Assembly: GCA_947629915.1 (NCBI GenBank)
Contig: CANRFN010000005.1
Coordinates: 39,121 to 103,120, forward strand
Length of the DNA: 64,000 bases
DNA from: an uncultured Oscillospiraceae bacterium
Lineage (GTDB): Bacteria; Bacillota; Clostridia; Oscillospirales; Oscillospiraceae
Reading direction: 5' to 3'
A program made the translations under genes and the position numbers. Under the pieces are notes generated by a model. The model saw nothing but the letters and a program-made list of their open reading frames with translations. It made no database searches and was not told the DNA's origin. Shown here piece after piece: positions 49,510 to 58,695 of this stretch. Each line of letters begins with the position of its first letter. Position 1 is the first letter of the stretch.

Positions 49510-50859
49510 ATGTCCTGGACTTTCGATGAAGCCGCGTACCGGCGCCGCACCGCCTGGTTCCAAGCGGCCCGCTTCGGCCTCTTTCTCCACTGGGGCCTCT
49601 ACGCCATCCCCGCCCGGGGGGAGTGGGTGCGAAACAACGAGTACATCCCCAAAGAAGCCTACGACCCGCTGCTCCGCGAGTTCAACCCCACCGCCTGCGA
49701 CATGCGTGCCTGGGCCAGGATGGCCAGGGACGCGGGCATGCAGTACGCCGTGCTCACCGCCAAGCACCACGATGGCTTCTGTCTTTTCGACTCCGCCCTC
49801 ACAGACTACAAGTCCACCAACAGCCCCGCGGGGCGGGACTTTGTCCGGGAATTTCTGGACGCCTGCCGGGAGGTGGGCCTCCGCACCGGCCTCTATTACT
49901 CTCTCATCGACTGGCACCACCCGGACTACCCCCACCAGGGAGACCGGACCCACCCCATGTGCGGCAACCCGGACTACCCGGATGAGGGCCGGGACTTCAA
50001 CCGCTATCTGGAGTACCTCCACGGCCAGGTCCGGGAGCTCTGCACCCACTACGGCCGGCTGGACATCCTCTGGTTTGACTTCTCCCACGACCACCTCCGG
50101 GGCCCCGCCTGGAGGGGCGAGGCGCTGATGCAGATGGTGCGGTCCCTCCAGCCCGATGTGGTGACCAACAACCGGCTGGAGGTGAGCGGCGAGGGCTTCG
50201 GCTCCATGGCGACAGGACATCCCACCCCATACCACGGGGACTTCATCACCCCGGAGCAGTTTGTGCCGCCCCGGGGCCTCCAGGACGCCAACGGCAAGCC
50301 CCTTGTCTGGGAGGCCTGCATCACCATGAACAACCACTGGGGCTACTGTGCCCGGGACAACTTCTATAAGCCCGCGCCCCTTCTGGTGCGGAAGCTGGTG
50401 GAGTGCGTCTCCAAGGGCGGCAACATGCTGCTGAACGTAGGTCCCGATGCGAAAGGCCGCTTTCCCGTCCAGTCCCAGGCCATCCTCGCCGAGATCGGCC
50501 GCTGGATGGAGAAAAACCAGGACAGCATTCTGGGCTGCGGCCCCTCCCCCTATCCCAAGCCGGAGTACGGGCGGTACACCCAAAAGGGAGACAAGCTCTA
50601 CGTCCACATCCTGGAGAACACCCTGGGCCCCGTCCCCCTCACCGGCATCCCCGCCGGCGACATTCAGCACATCCGCCTTCTCCAGGACGGCAGCGAGGTG
50701 CCCCTCTCCCGCAGCTGGGTGCACGCGGACTGGCCGGATCTCGCCTTTGCAGACCTGGGGGAGAACCCGGTGCTGCCGGACCCGGTGGACACGGTGCTGG
50801 AGGTAACCCTGCGGGAGCCGCCGGCGCCAGACAATCCCCACTCTGAACCCACGAAATGA
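49510..50859 (+). CDS. Alpha-L-fucosidase, glycoside hydrolase family 29
   Basis: A 449-residue GH29 enzyme from ATG 49510 after GAGGGGGAG. Family features: FGLFLHWGLYAIPARGEWV (residues about 22-40), YAVLTAKHHDGFCLFDS, and the nucleophile Asp190 in ILWFDF. The acid/base residue cannot be placed with certainty. A short C-terminal beta domain follows (about 335-449). No signal peptide, so it acts on imported fucosylated glycans. It is followed 10 bp later by the transglutaminase-like gene. Confidence 0.94.
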   Translation: MSWTFDEAAYRRRTAWFQAARFGLFLHWGLYAIPARGEWVRNNEYIPKEAYDPLLREFNPTACDMRAWARMARDAGMQYAVLTAKHHDGFCLFDSALTDYKSTNSPAGRDFVREFLDACREVGLRTGLYYSLIDWHHPDYPHQGDRTHPMCGNPDYPDEGRDFNRYLEYLHGQVRELCTHYGRLDILWFDFSHDHLRGPAWRGEALMQMVRSLQPDVVTNNRLEVSGEGFGSMATGHPTPYHGDFITPEQFVPPRGLQDANGKPLVWEACITMNNHWGYCARDNFYKPAPLLVRKLVECVSKGGNMLLNVGPDAKGRFPVQSQAILAEIGRWMEKNQDSILGCGPSPYPKPEYGRYTQKGDKLYVHILENTLGPVPLTGIPAGDIQHIRLLQDGSEVPLSRSWVHADWPDLAFADLGENPVLPDPVDTVLEVTLREPPAPDNPHSEPTK

Positions 50860-50869
50860 GGGATCTTTG

Positions 50870-53824
50870 ATGAACGCATTCGGCAAAGAGTTTTTCTATG
50901 CCCTGCAGAAGATGCTGCCGGAGGACGCCCGGCGGTATCCGGAGGCCAGCTTTTGGGACGCGGCAGAGCACGCCGCCATGCTGCGGGAGACCAAGCCCTG
51001 GTGTGAGAAATACCCGAAAGACGTCTTTCTCCAGTATGTGGCCTGTCCCCGGGTGAACGATGAGGACCTGTCCTTCTGCCACAGGGACTTCTACGAGGCC
51101 CTCTCTCCCCTGATTGCAGACATCTCCACCCAGGACGTCTCCAGCTTCATCGATGCGGCCGCCCTGCGGATCAACGTGTGGTGCGCCGGCCACGCCCAGT
51201 ACGCCCCCACGGATGAGCGCACCGCCTCCCCCCGCACGGTGTACCAGAGCGGGTTCGGGCGCTGCGGCGAGCTCTCCACTTTTGTGGTGGCCGCCCTTAG
51301 GAGCGTGGGCATCGCAGCCCGGCAGGTCTACGTGCCCAAGTGGTCTCACACCGATGACAACCACGCCTGGGTGGAGTATCTCGCCGGGTGGAACTGGCAC
51401 TACTTCGGCGCCTGCGAGCCCCGCCCCCTGCATGACAGCGGCTGGTTCAACGGCATCGCCTCCCAGGCCGTGCTGGTGCGCAGCAAAACCTTCGGCAAGG
51501 CCACCTCCAAAGTCCACGGGGAGCTGCTGTACCAGGAGGGGAACGTCCGCTATTTCAACCAGATCGAGCGGTACTGCCCCGCGGCAAAGGAGCTGTCCAT
51601 CCGGGTGATGAAGGGCAGCCGGCCCGTCTCGGGGGCCAAGGTGCGCCTGCAGGTTCTGAACGAGGGGGCCTTCTGCACCATCGCCACCCTCACCGCAGAC
51701 GACCTGGGCCGGGTCTCCTTCCGCACCGGCACCGGCACCGTGCGCTACACCGTCTTCGAGGACGGCTTGGAGGCCACGGTGGACAGCGATGGCGCAGACG
51801 ACATCATCCTGCAGCTGCATCCGTTCCTGTCCCGGGAGCTGGGCTGGAGTTCCACCCGGGAGTTCGACCACGCCCCCATGACCACCGATCCGGAGCACTA
51901 CTCGATGGACAGTGCGCTCCAATGGCTGGCAGAGACCCGGGAGGAGACCACCTCATCTCTCAACGGGCGTCTGGCGGAGCTCACCGATCCCTCCCAGGAC
52001 GGCGCTGTGCCCTCCCGCTGCCGGGACCTGCTGGACGCCGCCCGGGGCAACCGGAGAGAGCTCATCGCCTTTCTCAGCGGAGACCGCCCGGACCTCCGGG
52101 AGCGGCTCCTCCGCACCCTGCCGGAGAAGGACCTCAGGGACACCTCCAGCGCGGTCCTGGAGTCCCACTTTGCAGCCCTGCCGCCCCAGGGGAAGCTGCC
52201 GGATGACGTGTACTGGAATGATCTCGCCTGTCCCAGGCTGCACCGGGAGAAGCTGATCCCCTGGCGGGACCCGGATGCCGCCCAAAACGGCATCGCCTTT
52301 CTCTCCCCGGAGGAGCGGGAACTGGTGCAGCTCCGGCTCCAGGGGATCCCCGCCCGGCTGCGGCCCCTGGACGGCCTTCTGGAGCGCTGGGAGAGCGGGG
52401 CATTCCGGCTGGAGCACCCGGCGTTCACCGGCACCCTCACCCTGGAGGCGGAGGCGCCCATCCCGGACAACCTCTGGTCCATCTCCAGGGTGGAGGCAGA
52501 CGGCAGCCTGAAGCGCCTGCACCCGGTGGAATACCCCTGGGCGGGCGGGGTGCGCACCTTTCCCCTGCTCACCGGCCGGTACCATCTGGTCTCCGCCGTC
52601 CGCACCGGCGATGGCTCCCAGTTCTTCCAGGAGCGGGATCTCTTCCTGTCCCGGAATCAGAACATTCACATCTCGCTGGCGGCCATCCAACTGGACCCCA
52701 GCTATCTGGTCCAGCACGTAGAGATCCCCACCATCTGGGGAAGGGACGAGATGCTCGGTGACGAGTACTCTCTCTTCCATGCCGGCGAGCCCACCCTGCT
52801 GTTGTGGCTCCGGCGCCGGGATGAGCCGGCGGTACACCTGCTGGGGGAGTTGAAGCGCCAGCGCAGACAGCTGAAAGGCAGCTGCGGCACCATCTTCGTG
52901 ATGCTGGACCGGGAGGACCCGGACTACAGCGCATTGCGCACGGAGCTCAGCGCCGCCCTGCCCACGGCGGAATTCCTCCAGACCAGTTTTGACTTCCATG
53001 TGGAACAGGTGGCCCGGCTCACACATGTGCTCCCCGGCACCTACCCCCTGCTGGTGCTGGGCGATGGCCACGGGAGCGCCCTCTATGCCCAGGCGGGCTA
53101 TGCCGTGGGCAGCCTGGAGTCCGTACTCCCCCAGGTGCTGGACTACATTCGGCGGTTCGGCTGGAATCCGCCGCCCCACCGCAACAAGGACGGCCTCCCC
53201 TACAAAGAGGACCCGGACGCCCTCTCGAAGATGGACCCGAACACGCTCTTCGGGAACCTGGCCAACTTCTTCAACGTTCTGCTGACAGGCGATGGGGAGG
53301 AAGACGAGGACGAGGACGATGAAGACGAAGAGGACGACATCCCGGACCTGCTGGACTGGGACGAGTTCTCAGATATCATTGCGGAGTACGGCACTCCCCG
53401 GGCCGGCGAGGACGAGGACGCCACCCTCCGCCGGGTGCTCAACCTCTACTTCCAGCGGCACCCGGAGCACCTCCGGGACTTTGATGCCCAGATGGAGGAG
53501 GTCCGATCCCTGCTTCTGGACCCAGAGGAGGATGAGGGGGAAGATGAGGAGGACTATGAGGCCCTCCTGGATGCGTTTTCCGATCTCTTCCGCGGTCCGG
53601 AGAAAGAGGAGCATGAGCCCTGGGCCCGGGACAACCCTCTCATGAACCTCTTCAGCGACCTGCTCGGCCTGACGGACGGCGATGACCTAGCGGAAACGGA
53701 TGACGAGGATGAGGAGGATGCGGAGGACGAGGACGAAGATGAGGACGACGATGATCTGCCACCCATCATAGACTTCCGCCGCTATCTGAACCCGGGGCCG
53801 GGGGACGGCCCGGAGGACCCCTGA
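50870..53824 (+). CDS. Large transglutaminase-like protein with acidic C-terminal tail
   Basis: A 984-residue protein from ATG 50870. Residues about 95-185 form a transglutaminase/papain-like core: Cys132 in GFGRCGELSTF, His165 in DDNHAWVEY and an acidic residue near GACEP (183). The next region reads as a carboxypeptidase-like beta domain (SGAKVRLQVLNEGAFCTIAT style) and further beta-rich segments, with a thioredoxin-like TIFVMLDREDPDYSALRTE region near 680. The last 170 residues are extremely acidic (runs such as EEDEDEDDEDEEDD). No signal peptide. The gene is coupled to the fucosidase, so it may process glycopeptides. Confidence 0.8.
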   Translation: MNAFGKEFFYALQKMLPEDARRYPEASFWDAAEHAAMLRETKPWCEKYPKDVFLQYVACPRVNDEDLSFCHRDFYEALSPLIADISTQDVSSFIDAAALRINVWCAGHAQYAPTDERTASPRTVYQSGFGRCGELSTFVVAALRSVGIAARQVYVPKWSHTDDNHAWVEYLAGWNWHYFGACEPRPLHDSGWFNGIASQAVLVRSKTFGKATSKVHGELLYQEGNVRYFNQIERYCPAAKELSIRVMKGSRPVSGAKVRLQVLNEGAFCTIATLTADDLGRVSFRTGTGTVRYTVFEDGLEATVDSDGADDIILQLHPFLSRELGWSSTREFDHAPMTTDPEHYSMDSALQWLAETREETTSSLNGRLAELTDPSQDGAVPSRCRDLLDAARGNRRELIAFLSGDRPDLRERLLRTLPEKDLRDTSSAVLESHFAALPPQGKLPDDVYWNDLACPRLHREKLIPWRDPDAAQNGIAFLSPEERELVQLRLQGIPARLRPLDGLLERWESGAFRLEHPAFTGTLTLEAEAPIPDNLWSISRVEADGSLKRLHPVEYPWAGGVRTFPLLTGRYHLVSAVRTGDGSQFFQERDLFLSRNQNIHISLAAIQLDPSYLVQHVEIPTIWGRDEMLGDEYSLFHAGEPTLLLWLRRRDEPAVHLLGELKRQRRQLKGSCGTIFVMLDREDPDYSALRTELSAALPTAEFLQTSFDFHVEQVARLTHVLPGTYPLLVLGDGHGSALYAQAGYAVGSLESVLPQVLDYIRRFGWNPPPHRNKDGLPYKEDPDALSKMDPNTLFGNLANFFNVLLTGDGEEDEDEDDEDEEDDIPDLLDWDEFSDIIAEYGTPRAGEDEDATLRRVLNLYFQRHPEHLRDFDAQMEEVRSLLLDPEEDEGEDEEDYEALLDAFSDLFRGPEKEEHEPWARDNPLMNLFSDLLGLTDGDDLAETDDEDEEDAEDEDEDEDDDDLPPIIDFRRYLNPGPGDGPEDP

Positions 53825-53846
53825 ACGGCAAACGATCCATACCTGA

Positions 53847-53879
53847 ACCCGGCCTCCGCCGCCCTGGCGGAGGCCGGGT
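53847..53879 (+). terminator. Terminator after the transglutaminase-like gene
   Basis: ACCCGGCCTCCGCC (53847-53860) pairs with GGCGGAGGCCGGGT (53866-53879), a perfect 14-bp stem followed by CTTCATC. The remaining non-coding stretch to 54160 contains only the promoter listed next. Confidence 0.75.
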
Positions 53880-54008
53880 CTTCATCAAATACAATATTCC
53901 CCATTTGTTTTCCAAATTGTGGGCGGTCCGACGTTTTTCGCGTGCTGATTTCACACTAAGTTGTGTAGTTTCACGAGAAAACGGCGGTTATTCCTGCAGA
54001 AACTCTGC

Positions 54009-54037
54009 TTGACAAACACTTTAGCGTGTTATAAAAT
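54009..54037 (+). promoter_or_regulatory. Promoter upstream of the ISL3-like gene
   Basis: TTGACA (54009-54014), 17-bp spacer, TAAAAT (54032-54037). The mRNA leader of about 115 nt has no visible gene. Confidence 0.65.
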
Positions 54038-54160
54038 GCGCCCTGAAGAAGGGGGGACAGCCATTGGGACCGGTTGCCTCTGAATTGTTAAATTCTGTAA
54101 AACGCACCGGAAATATCACGCCTGCCTCTGCCACATCTTCTTTCTCTGGGGGAATGTTGT

Positions 54161-54652
54161 ATGGAAGACTTTGTGAAGCAATTAGATCCAACGCTGGATG
54201 TGATTCGAAGTGAGTCTGACGGGGAATCGCTCACCATCTATGTCGCATCCAACCGCCCGGACCTGTACTGCCCTGTGTGCGGACAGCGTTCCAAGCGGCA
54301 GCACTGCACCCAGGACCGGACTTTACAGGACGTTCCCTTCGAGGGGATGAAGACGCGGATCGTCCTGAGAAGCCGCAAGATGGATTGTGCCAATCCAGAC
54401 TGTACCTGCAAGTGCTTTTCTGAGACCTTTGATTTTCTGCAATACAAATCCCGCATGACGCCCCGGCTCATCAACCTGATCCGGGAGAAGGTGCGGGACG
54501 TGCCGCCCTACAAGGCAGCGGTGATCCTGCGCAAGGAGACCGCCGATGTGGGCAAGAGCACGCTGTACAACCTGCTGCACCGGGATGAGGACCTGGATCT
54601 GCAGCTGCAGCTGGAAGAGAGTATTTTTTACCGTCAGAATTCTGATATTTGA
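54161..54652 (+). CDS. ISL3-family transposase N-terminal domain, stand-alone or truncated
   Basis: A 163-residue protein starting at ATG 54161 after GGGGGAA. It contains the ISL3 zinc-finger domain: CPVCGQRSKRQHC, then CANPDCTCKCFSETF, and the following HTH (INLIREKVRDVPPYKAAVIL). Complete ISL3 transposases have about 400-550 residues with a DDE domain, which is absent here; the frame ends in an unrelated NSDI and is followed at once by a good terminator. It could be an IS remnant or a domesticated DNA-binding protein. Confidence 0.8.
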   Translation: MEDFVKQLDPTLDVIRSESDGESLTIYVASNRPDLYCPVCGQRSKRQHCTQDRTLQDVPFEGMKTRIVLRSRKMDCANPDCTCKCFSETFDFLQYKSRMTPRLINLIREKVRDVPPYKAAVILRKETADVGKSTLYNLLHRDEDLDLQLQLEESIFYRQNSDI

Positions 54653-54653
54653 G

Positions 54654-54687
54654 GCGAAAAACGGGCCAATGGGGGCCCGTTTTTCGC
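54654..54687. terminator. Bidirectional-type terminator
   Basis: GCGAAAAACGGGCC (54654-54667) and GGCCCGTTTTTCGC (54674-54687) form a 14-bp stem with built-in A and T runs, directly after the ISL3-like gene. Confidence 0.85.
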
Positions 54688-54725
54688 ATTTTTAGAGAAA
54701 AATCCGCCGCCCGCCAAAAACCCGC

Positions 54726-54754
54726 TTGACATTTCTCCCCTCCCCCGCTATACT
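54726..54754 (+). promoter_or_regulatory. Promoter of the valS T-box transcript
   Basis: TTGACA (54726-54731), 17-bp spacer, TATACT (54749-54754); close to consensus. Confidence 0.8.
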
Positions 54755-54764
54755 CATTACCGGA

Positions 54765-54998
54765 AAAGGCGTTGAAGGGAAAGAGTACGGATTTGCAGGG
54801 TGCAGAGAGGCGCTGGCTGGTGGGAAGCGCCCCCGGGCGGTCCGGAAAGTGCTCCCCGAGCTTCGCCCCTGAAAGACAGTAGGGGGCGGCGGGTTCTCCC
54901 GTTACAGAGACAACAAGTGCCCTGCGCACGGCAGGGAATTCAGGTGGTACCGCGGTTTATCAATCGCCCTGAGCATACCATTGCTCGGGGCGTTTTTT
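54765..54998 (+). promoter_or_regulatory. T-box leader controlling valS
   Basis: The leader has the T-box hallmarks: a long stem I region with AGAGAGGCGC...GGAAGCGCC at its tip (about 54804-54832), the T-box core CAGGTGGTACCGCGG (54941-54955) and an intrinsic terminator CGCCCTGAGC/GCTCGGGGCG (54965-54974 with 54983-54992) plus six T. A GUC valine triplet at 54840-54842 is a plausible specifier codon. Uncharged tRNA-Val should stabilise the antiterminator and allow valS transcription. Confidence 0.92.
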
Positions 54999-55025
54999 CA
55001 ATGCCCCGGGAGAGGAGTTTTGCGC

Positions 55026-57668
55026 ATGCAACAAGATCTGCCAAAGAAAGAGCTGCCGAAAGTCTACGATCCAAAAGACGTAGAGTCCCGGATCTATCAG
55101 CTCTGGGAGGAGAACGGCTGCTTCCGGGGCCACCGGGATCCGGACAAGAAGCCCTTCACCATCTCCATGCCCCCGCCCAACGTCACCGGACAACTGCACA
55201 TGGGCCACGCCATGGACTGCACCCTGCAGGACATCCTGATCCGCTTCAAGCGGATGCAGGGCTATGCCGCCCTGTGGGTGCCCGGCACGGACCACGCCGG
55301 CATCGCCACCCAGATCAAGGTGGAGGAGGAGCTCCGCACCAAAGAGGGCCTCACCCGCCATCAGCTGGGCCGGGAGAAGTTCCTGGAGCGGGTCTGGGAG
55401 TGGAAGAACCAGTACGGCAACCGGATCGTCACCCAGCAGAAGAAGATGGGCGCCTCCTGCGACTGGGAGCGCTCCCGCTTCACCATGGACGAGGGCTGCA
55501 GCAAGGCCGTCCGGGAGGTCTTCGTCTCTCTCTATGAGAAGGGCCTCATCTACAAGGGCAGCCGGATCGTGAACTGGTGCCCCCACTGCGTCACCGCCCT
55601 CAGCGATGCCGAGGTGGAGTACGTGGACAAGCCCGGCCACCTGTGGCACATCCGCTACCCCCTGTCCGATGGCTCCGGCGACCTGGTGGTGGCCACCACC
55701 CGTCCTGAGACCATGCTGGGCGACACCGGCGTAGCGGTGAACCCGGAGGACGAGCGCTACACCAATATCGTGGGCAAGACCTGCGTGCTGCCCCTGGTGG
55801 GCCGTGAGATGCCCATCGTGGCGGACGACTACGTGGAGAAGGACTTCGGCACCGGCTGCGTGAAGATGACCCCCGCCCACGACCCCAACGACTTTGAGGT
55901 GGGCCTGCGCCACAACCTGGAGACCATCCGGGTGCTGGACGACAACGGCGTTGTGGTCCCCGGCTACGGCCGCTACTCCGGCATGGACCGCTACGAGGCC
56001 CGCAAGGCCATCGTGGAGGACCTGGAGGCCCAGGGGTATCTGGTGAAGGTAGAGCCCTATCAGCACAACGTGGGCACCTGCTACCGCTGCCACAACGATG
56101 TGGAGCCCATCATCTCCGCCCAGTGGTTCGTGAAGATGGCGCCCCTGGCGGAAGAGGCCCTGCGGGTGGTGAAGGACGGCGAGGTGAAGTTCGTCCCGGA
56201 CCGCTTCTCCAAGACCTATATCGGCTGGATGGAGAACATCCACGACTGGTGCATCTCCCGCCAGCTCTGGTGGGGCCACCAGATCCCCGTGTGGTACTGC
56301 GCGGACTGCGGCCACATGACCGTCACCCGGGAGGACCCCACCTGCTGCGAGAAGTGCGGCAGCCCCAAGATCACCCGGGATCCGGACGTGCTGGACACCT
56401 GGTTCTCCTCCGCCCTCTGGCCCTTCAGCACCCTGGGCTGGCCGGACAAGACCCCGGATCTGGACTACTTCTATCCCACAGACGTGCTGGTGACCGGCTA
56501 CGACATCATCTTCTTCTGGGTGGCCCGGATGATCTTCTCCGCCTGCGCCCACACCGGCAAGCCGCCCTTCCACACCGTGCTGATCCACGGTCTGGTCCGG
56601 GACGACAAGGGCCGCAAGATGTCCAAGTCCCTGGGCAACGGCATAGACCCCCTGCAGATGGCCGAGCAGTACGGCGCGGACGCCCTCCGCTTCAACCTCA
56701 TCACCGGCAACGCCCCGGGCAACGACATGCGCTTCTACACCGAGAAGTGCGAGGCCATGCGGAACTTCGCCAACAAGATCTGGAACGCCAGCCGCTTCGT
56801 GATGATGAACCTGGCCAGCGATGAGATCGGCCTGCCGGACACCCTAGAGCAGGAGGACCGCTGGATCCTCACCCGCCTCAACCGCCTCGTGAAAGAGGTA
56901 ACAGACAACATGGAGACCTATGAGCTGGGGGTGGCCTCCGCCAAGGTCTACGACTTCATCTGGTCCGATTTCTGCGACTGGTATATCGAGCTCACCAAGG
57001 CCCGCCTCCAGGGCGAGGACCAGGCCGCCCGCGCCCAGGCCAGCCGCGTGCTGGTGTACGTGCTCACCGAGACCCTGAAGCTGCTGCACCCCTTCATGCC
57101 CTTCATCACCGAGGAGATCTGGCAGGCCCTGCCCCACGAGGGAGACTTCCTCATGCTGCAGAATTGGCCGGTGCCCAGCGAGGCGCTGGACTTCCCGGAG
57201 GCGGAGGCCGCCATGGAGGCTGTGATGGACGTGATCAAGGCCATCCGCACCCGCCGGGCCGAGATGAACGTACCGCCCTCCCGCAAGGCCGCCGTTACCA
57301 TCGTCTCCCCCCAGGCCGCCGTCTTCACCGCCGGCGAGGGCTATCTCACCCGCCTCGCCTGGGCGTCCTCCATCACCGTCTCTGAGACGGAGCCGGAGCA
57401 CACCAAGGGCATGGTGGCAGACGTCACCCACAGCGCCAAGGTGTATATGCCCCTGGCCGAGCTGGTGGACATCGAGAAGGAGAGGGCCCGCCTCACCAAG
57501 GATCTGGGCAAGAAAGAGGGAGAGCTGAAGGGCCTGGAGTCCAAGCTCGCCAACCCCGGCTTCCGCAGCAAGGCCCCCGCCCAGGTGGTGGCCGGCGAAG
57601 AGGCCCGGGCGGAAAAGCTCCGCGCCCTCATCGGCAAACTCCGGGAACAGCTGGATGTTCTGAACTGA
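55026..57668 (+). CDS. valS: Valyl-tRNA synthetase
   Basis: An 880-residue class I synthetase. ATG 55026 (MQQDLPKKELPKVYDPKDVE) is chosen because the upstream in-frame ATG at 54981 lies within the T-box terminator; GGGAGAGGAG precedes 55026. The HIGH motif is PPPNVTGQLHMGHA (residues about 49-62), KMSKS is RKMSKSLGNG (about 540), and the editing domain contains the TRPETMLGDTGVAVNP block. The C-terminal coiled-coil arm (ERARLTKDLGKKEGELKGLE) is present. Length and domain order are complete. Confidence 0.97.
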   Translation: MQQDLPKKELPKVYDPKDVESRIYQLWEENGCFRGHRDPDKKPFTISMPPPNVTGQLHMGHAMDCTLQDILIRFKRMQGYAALWVPGTDHAGIATQIKVEEELRTKEGLTRHQLGREKFLERVWEWKNQYGNRIVTQQKKMGASCDWERSRFTMDEGCSKAVREVFVSLYEKGLIYKGSRIVNWCPHCVTALSDAEVEYVDKPGHLWHIRYPLSDGSGDLVVATTRPETMLGDTGVAVNPEDERYTNIVGKTCVLPLVGREMPIVADDYVEKDFGTGCVKMTPAHDPNDFEVGLRHNLETIRVLDDNGVVVPGYGRYSGMDRYEARKAIVEDLEAQGYLVKVEPYQHNVGTCYRCHNDVEPIISAQWFVKMAPLAEEALRVVKDGEVKFVPDRFSKTYIGWMENIHDWCISRQLWWGHQIPVWYCADCGHMTVTREDPTCCEKCGSPKITRDPDVLDTWFSSALWPFSTLGWPDKTPDLDYFYPTDVLVTGYDIIFFWVARMIFSACAHTGKPPFHTVLIHGLVRDDKGRKMSKSLGNGIDPLQMAEQYGADALRFNLITGNAPGNDMRFYTEKCEAMRNFANKIWNASRFVMMNLASDEIGLPDTLEQEDRWILTRLNRLVKEVTDNMETYELGVASAKVYDFIWSDFCDWYIELTKARLQGEDQAARAQASRVLVYVLTETLKLLHPFMPFITEEIWQALPHEGDFLMLQNWPVPSEALDFPEAEAAMEAVMDVIKAIRTRRAEMNVPPSRKAAVTIVSPQAAVFTAGEGYLTRLAWASSITVSETEPEHTKGMVADVTHSAKVYMPLAELVDIEKERARLTKDLGKKEGELKGLESKLANPGFRSKAPAQVVAGEEARAEKLRALIGKLREQLDVLN

Positions 57669-57675
57669 AACCGAA

Positions 57676-57699
57676 ACGGGGCCGCCGGCGGGCGGCCCC
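57676..57699 (+). terminator. Hairpin after valS
   Basis: CGGGGCCGCC (57676-57685), loop GGCG, GGCGGCCCCG (57690-57699), eight bases after the valS stop. No T-run follows, so termination may be partial. Confidence 0.6.
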
Positions 57700-57728
57700 G
57701 AAATAGAGCACGAAGGAGAGCGTGTACC

Positions 57729-58253
57729 ATGAGCAGAAATCCCGGACGGATCAGACCGTTGGAAAAGCTCGCGCAGCTGAAGGACTTTCTAAGGGCATAC
57801 CAGCTGGAAGAACACCACGCAGGAGACCCGGGCTATGTGTGGCTCACAGACGCCGCCGTGTGCGTCACGGTGGTGAATCCCAACCCGAATCCAGACCCGG
57901 GACATCTGGAGACCAACGACATGTACATCACCCTGGGCAAAACAGGCATGGTGCTCACCTTTGCCGATTGGCAGACCTCGTTTGTAAACGCAAGGGACCA
58001 CTTTCACTTCCTGGAGGAGTTCTCCCTGGGGATCATCGAGGACCGCTTCTGCGCCGCCGTGCTCACGAAAGACGATGAGGTCGTCTCCCGCCGCCTGGTG
58101 CTCTCCGAGCGGGCGGCGGAGAGTCCGGAATCTGTGTTCCAGGCAGATGAACCCGCCGTCCAGGCGCTCTCGGAGGGGCCATGTGTCGCCACCTTCACCC
58201 ACTGGAACCGGCGGGATGTCGTCCCCATAGGGGCATCGGCGGCTGAAGTATAA
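57729..58253 (+). CDS. Protein of unknown function
   Basis: A 174-residue protein from ATG 57729 with GAAGGAGAG upstream. It has an N-terminal helix (RIRPLEKLAQLKDFLRAYQL), an alpha/beta middle (CVTVVNPNPNPDPGHLETND) and a beta-rich region. No membrane segment or known motif is seen. It lies between valS and the sporulation operon and ends upstream of a terminator-like hairpin. Confidence 0.65.
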   Translation: MSRNPGRIRPLEKLAQLKDFLRAYQLEEHHAGDPGYVWLTDAAVCVTVVNPNPNPDPGHLETNDMYITLGKTGMVLTFADWQTSFVNARDHFHFLEEFSLGIIEDRFCAAVLTKDDEVVSRRLVLSERAAESPESVFQADEPAVQALSEGPCVATFTHWNRRDVVPIGASAAEV

Positions 58254-58307
58254 TTTTGAACGCCCCCTTCCTTCTACAAGTTTCTCCCGGGACAACAGAT
58301 ATACTGC

Positions 58308-58348
58308 AGTGCGGTATGGGACAAGCTCCCATGCCGCACTGATTTTTT
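58308..58348 (+). terminator. Terminator-like hairpin 20 bp before spoIIAA
   Basis: AGTGCGGTATGGG (58308-58320), 7-nt loop, CCCATGCCGCACT (58328-58340), then GATTTTTT. One G-U pair. A TATACT hexamer lies just upstream (58300-58305), so the element could be an attenuator of a transcript reading into the sporulation operon, or simply the terminator of the preceding gene. Confidence 0.75.
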
Positions 58349-58367
58349 ATGCAAAGAGGGTTCCGCC

Positions 58368-58673
58368 ATGTCCGTAACCGTAACCAGCCGGGGCAGCTGC
58401 CTCACCGCAGCCCTCTCCGGGGACATAGACCACCACGGCGCCCGCACCATGATGCGGGAACTGGAAGAGATCATCTCAGAGGAGCTCCCCCGCCGCCTGG
58501 AGCTGGACCTCAGCGATGTCTCCTTCATGGACAGCAGCGGCATCGCCCTGCTGCTGATGGCCAGGCGGCAGATGGAGCACGCCGGCGGCACACTGCGGGC
58601 GGTGCACATCCCCGCCCAGGCGAGACGGGTGCTGGACGCCGCCGGCGTGGGCCGGCTGGTCCCGCTGGAATAG
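58368..58673 (+). CDS. spoIIAA: Anti-anti-sigma factor SpoIIAA
   Basis: A 101-residue STAS-domain protein. The phosphorylatable Ser is in LDLSDVSFMDSSGIALLLMA (residues about 45-64; DSSG motif). In the forespore, unphosphorylated SpoIIAA binds SpoIIAB and releases sigma F. It is first in the spoIIAA-spoIIAB-sigF order. Start ATG 58368 follows AGAGGG. Confidence 0.93.
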   Translation: MSVTVTSRGSCLTAALSGDIDHHGARTMMRELEEIISEELPRRLELDLSDVSFMDSSGIALLLMARRQMEHAGGTLRAVHIPAQARRVLDAAGVGRLVPLE

Positions 58674-58695
58674 AAGACACGAGGAGGTACTACAT

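Noticed and set aside
54981..55025. Upstream ATG for valS
   Set aside because: It lies within the T-box terminator stem and would be translated only through an inhibitory hairpin; ATG 55026 has the ribosome binding site.
54960..56588. 542-codon antisense frame opposite valS
   Set aside because: Shadow of valS in high-GC DNA; no ribosome binding site or domain.
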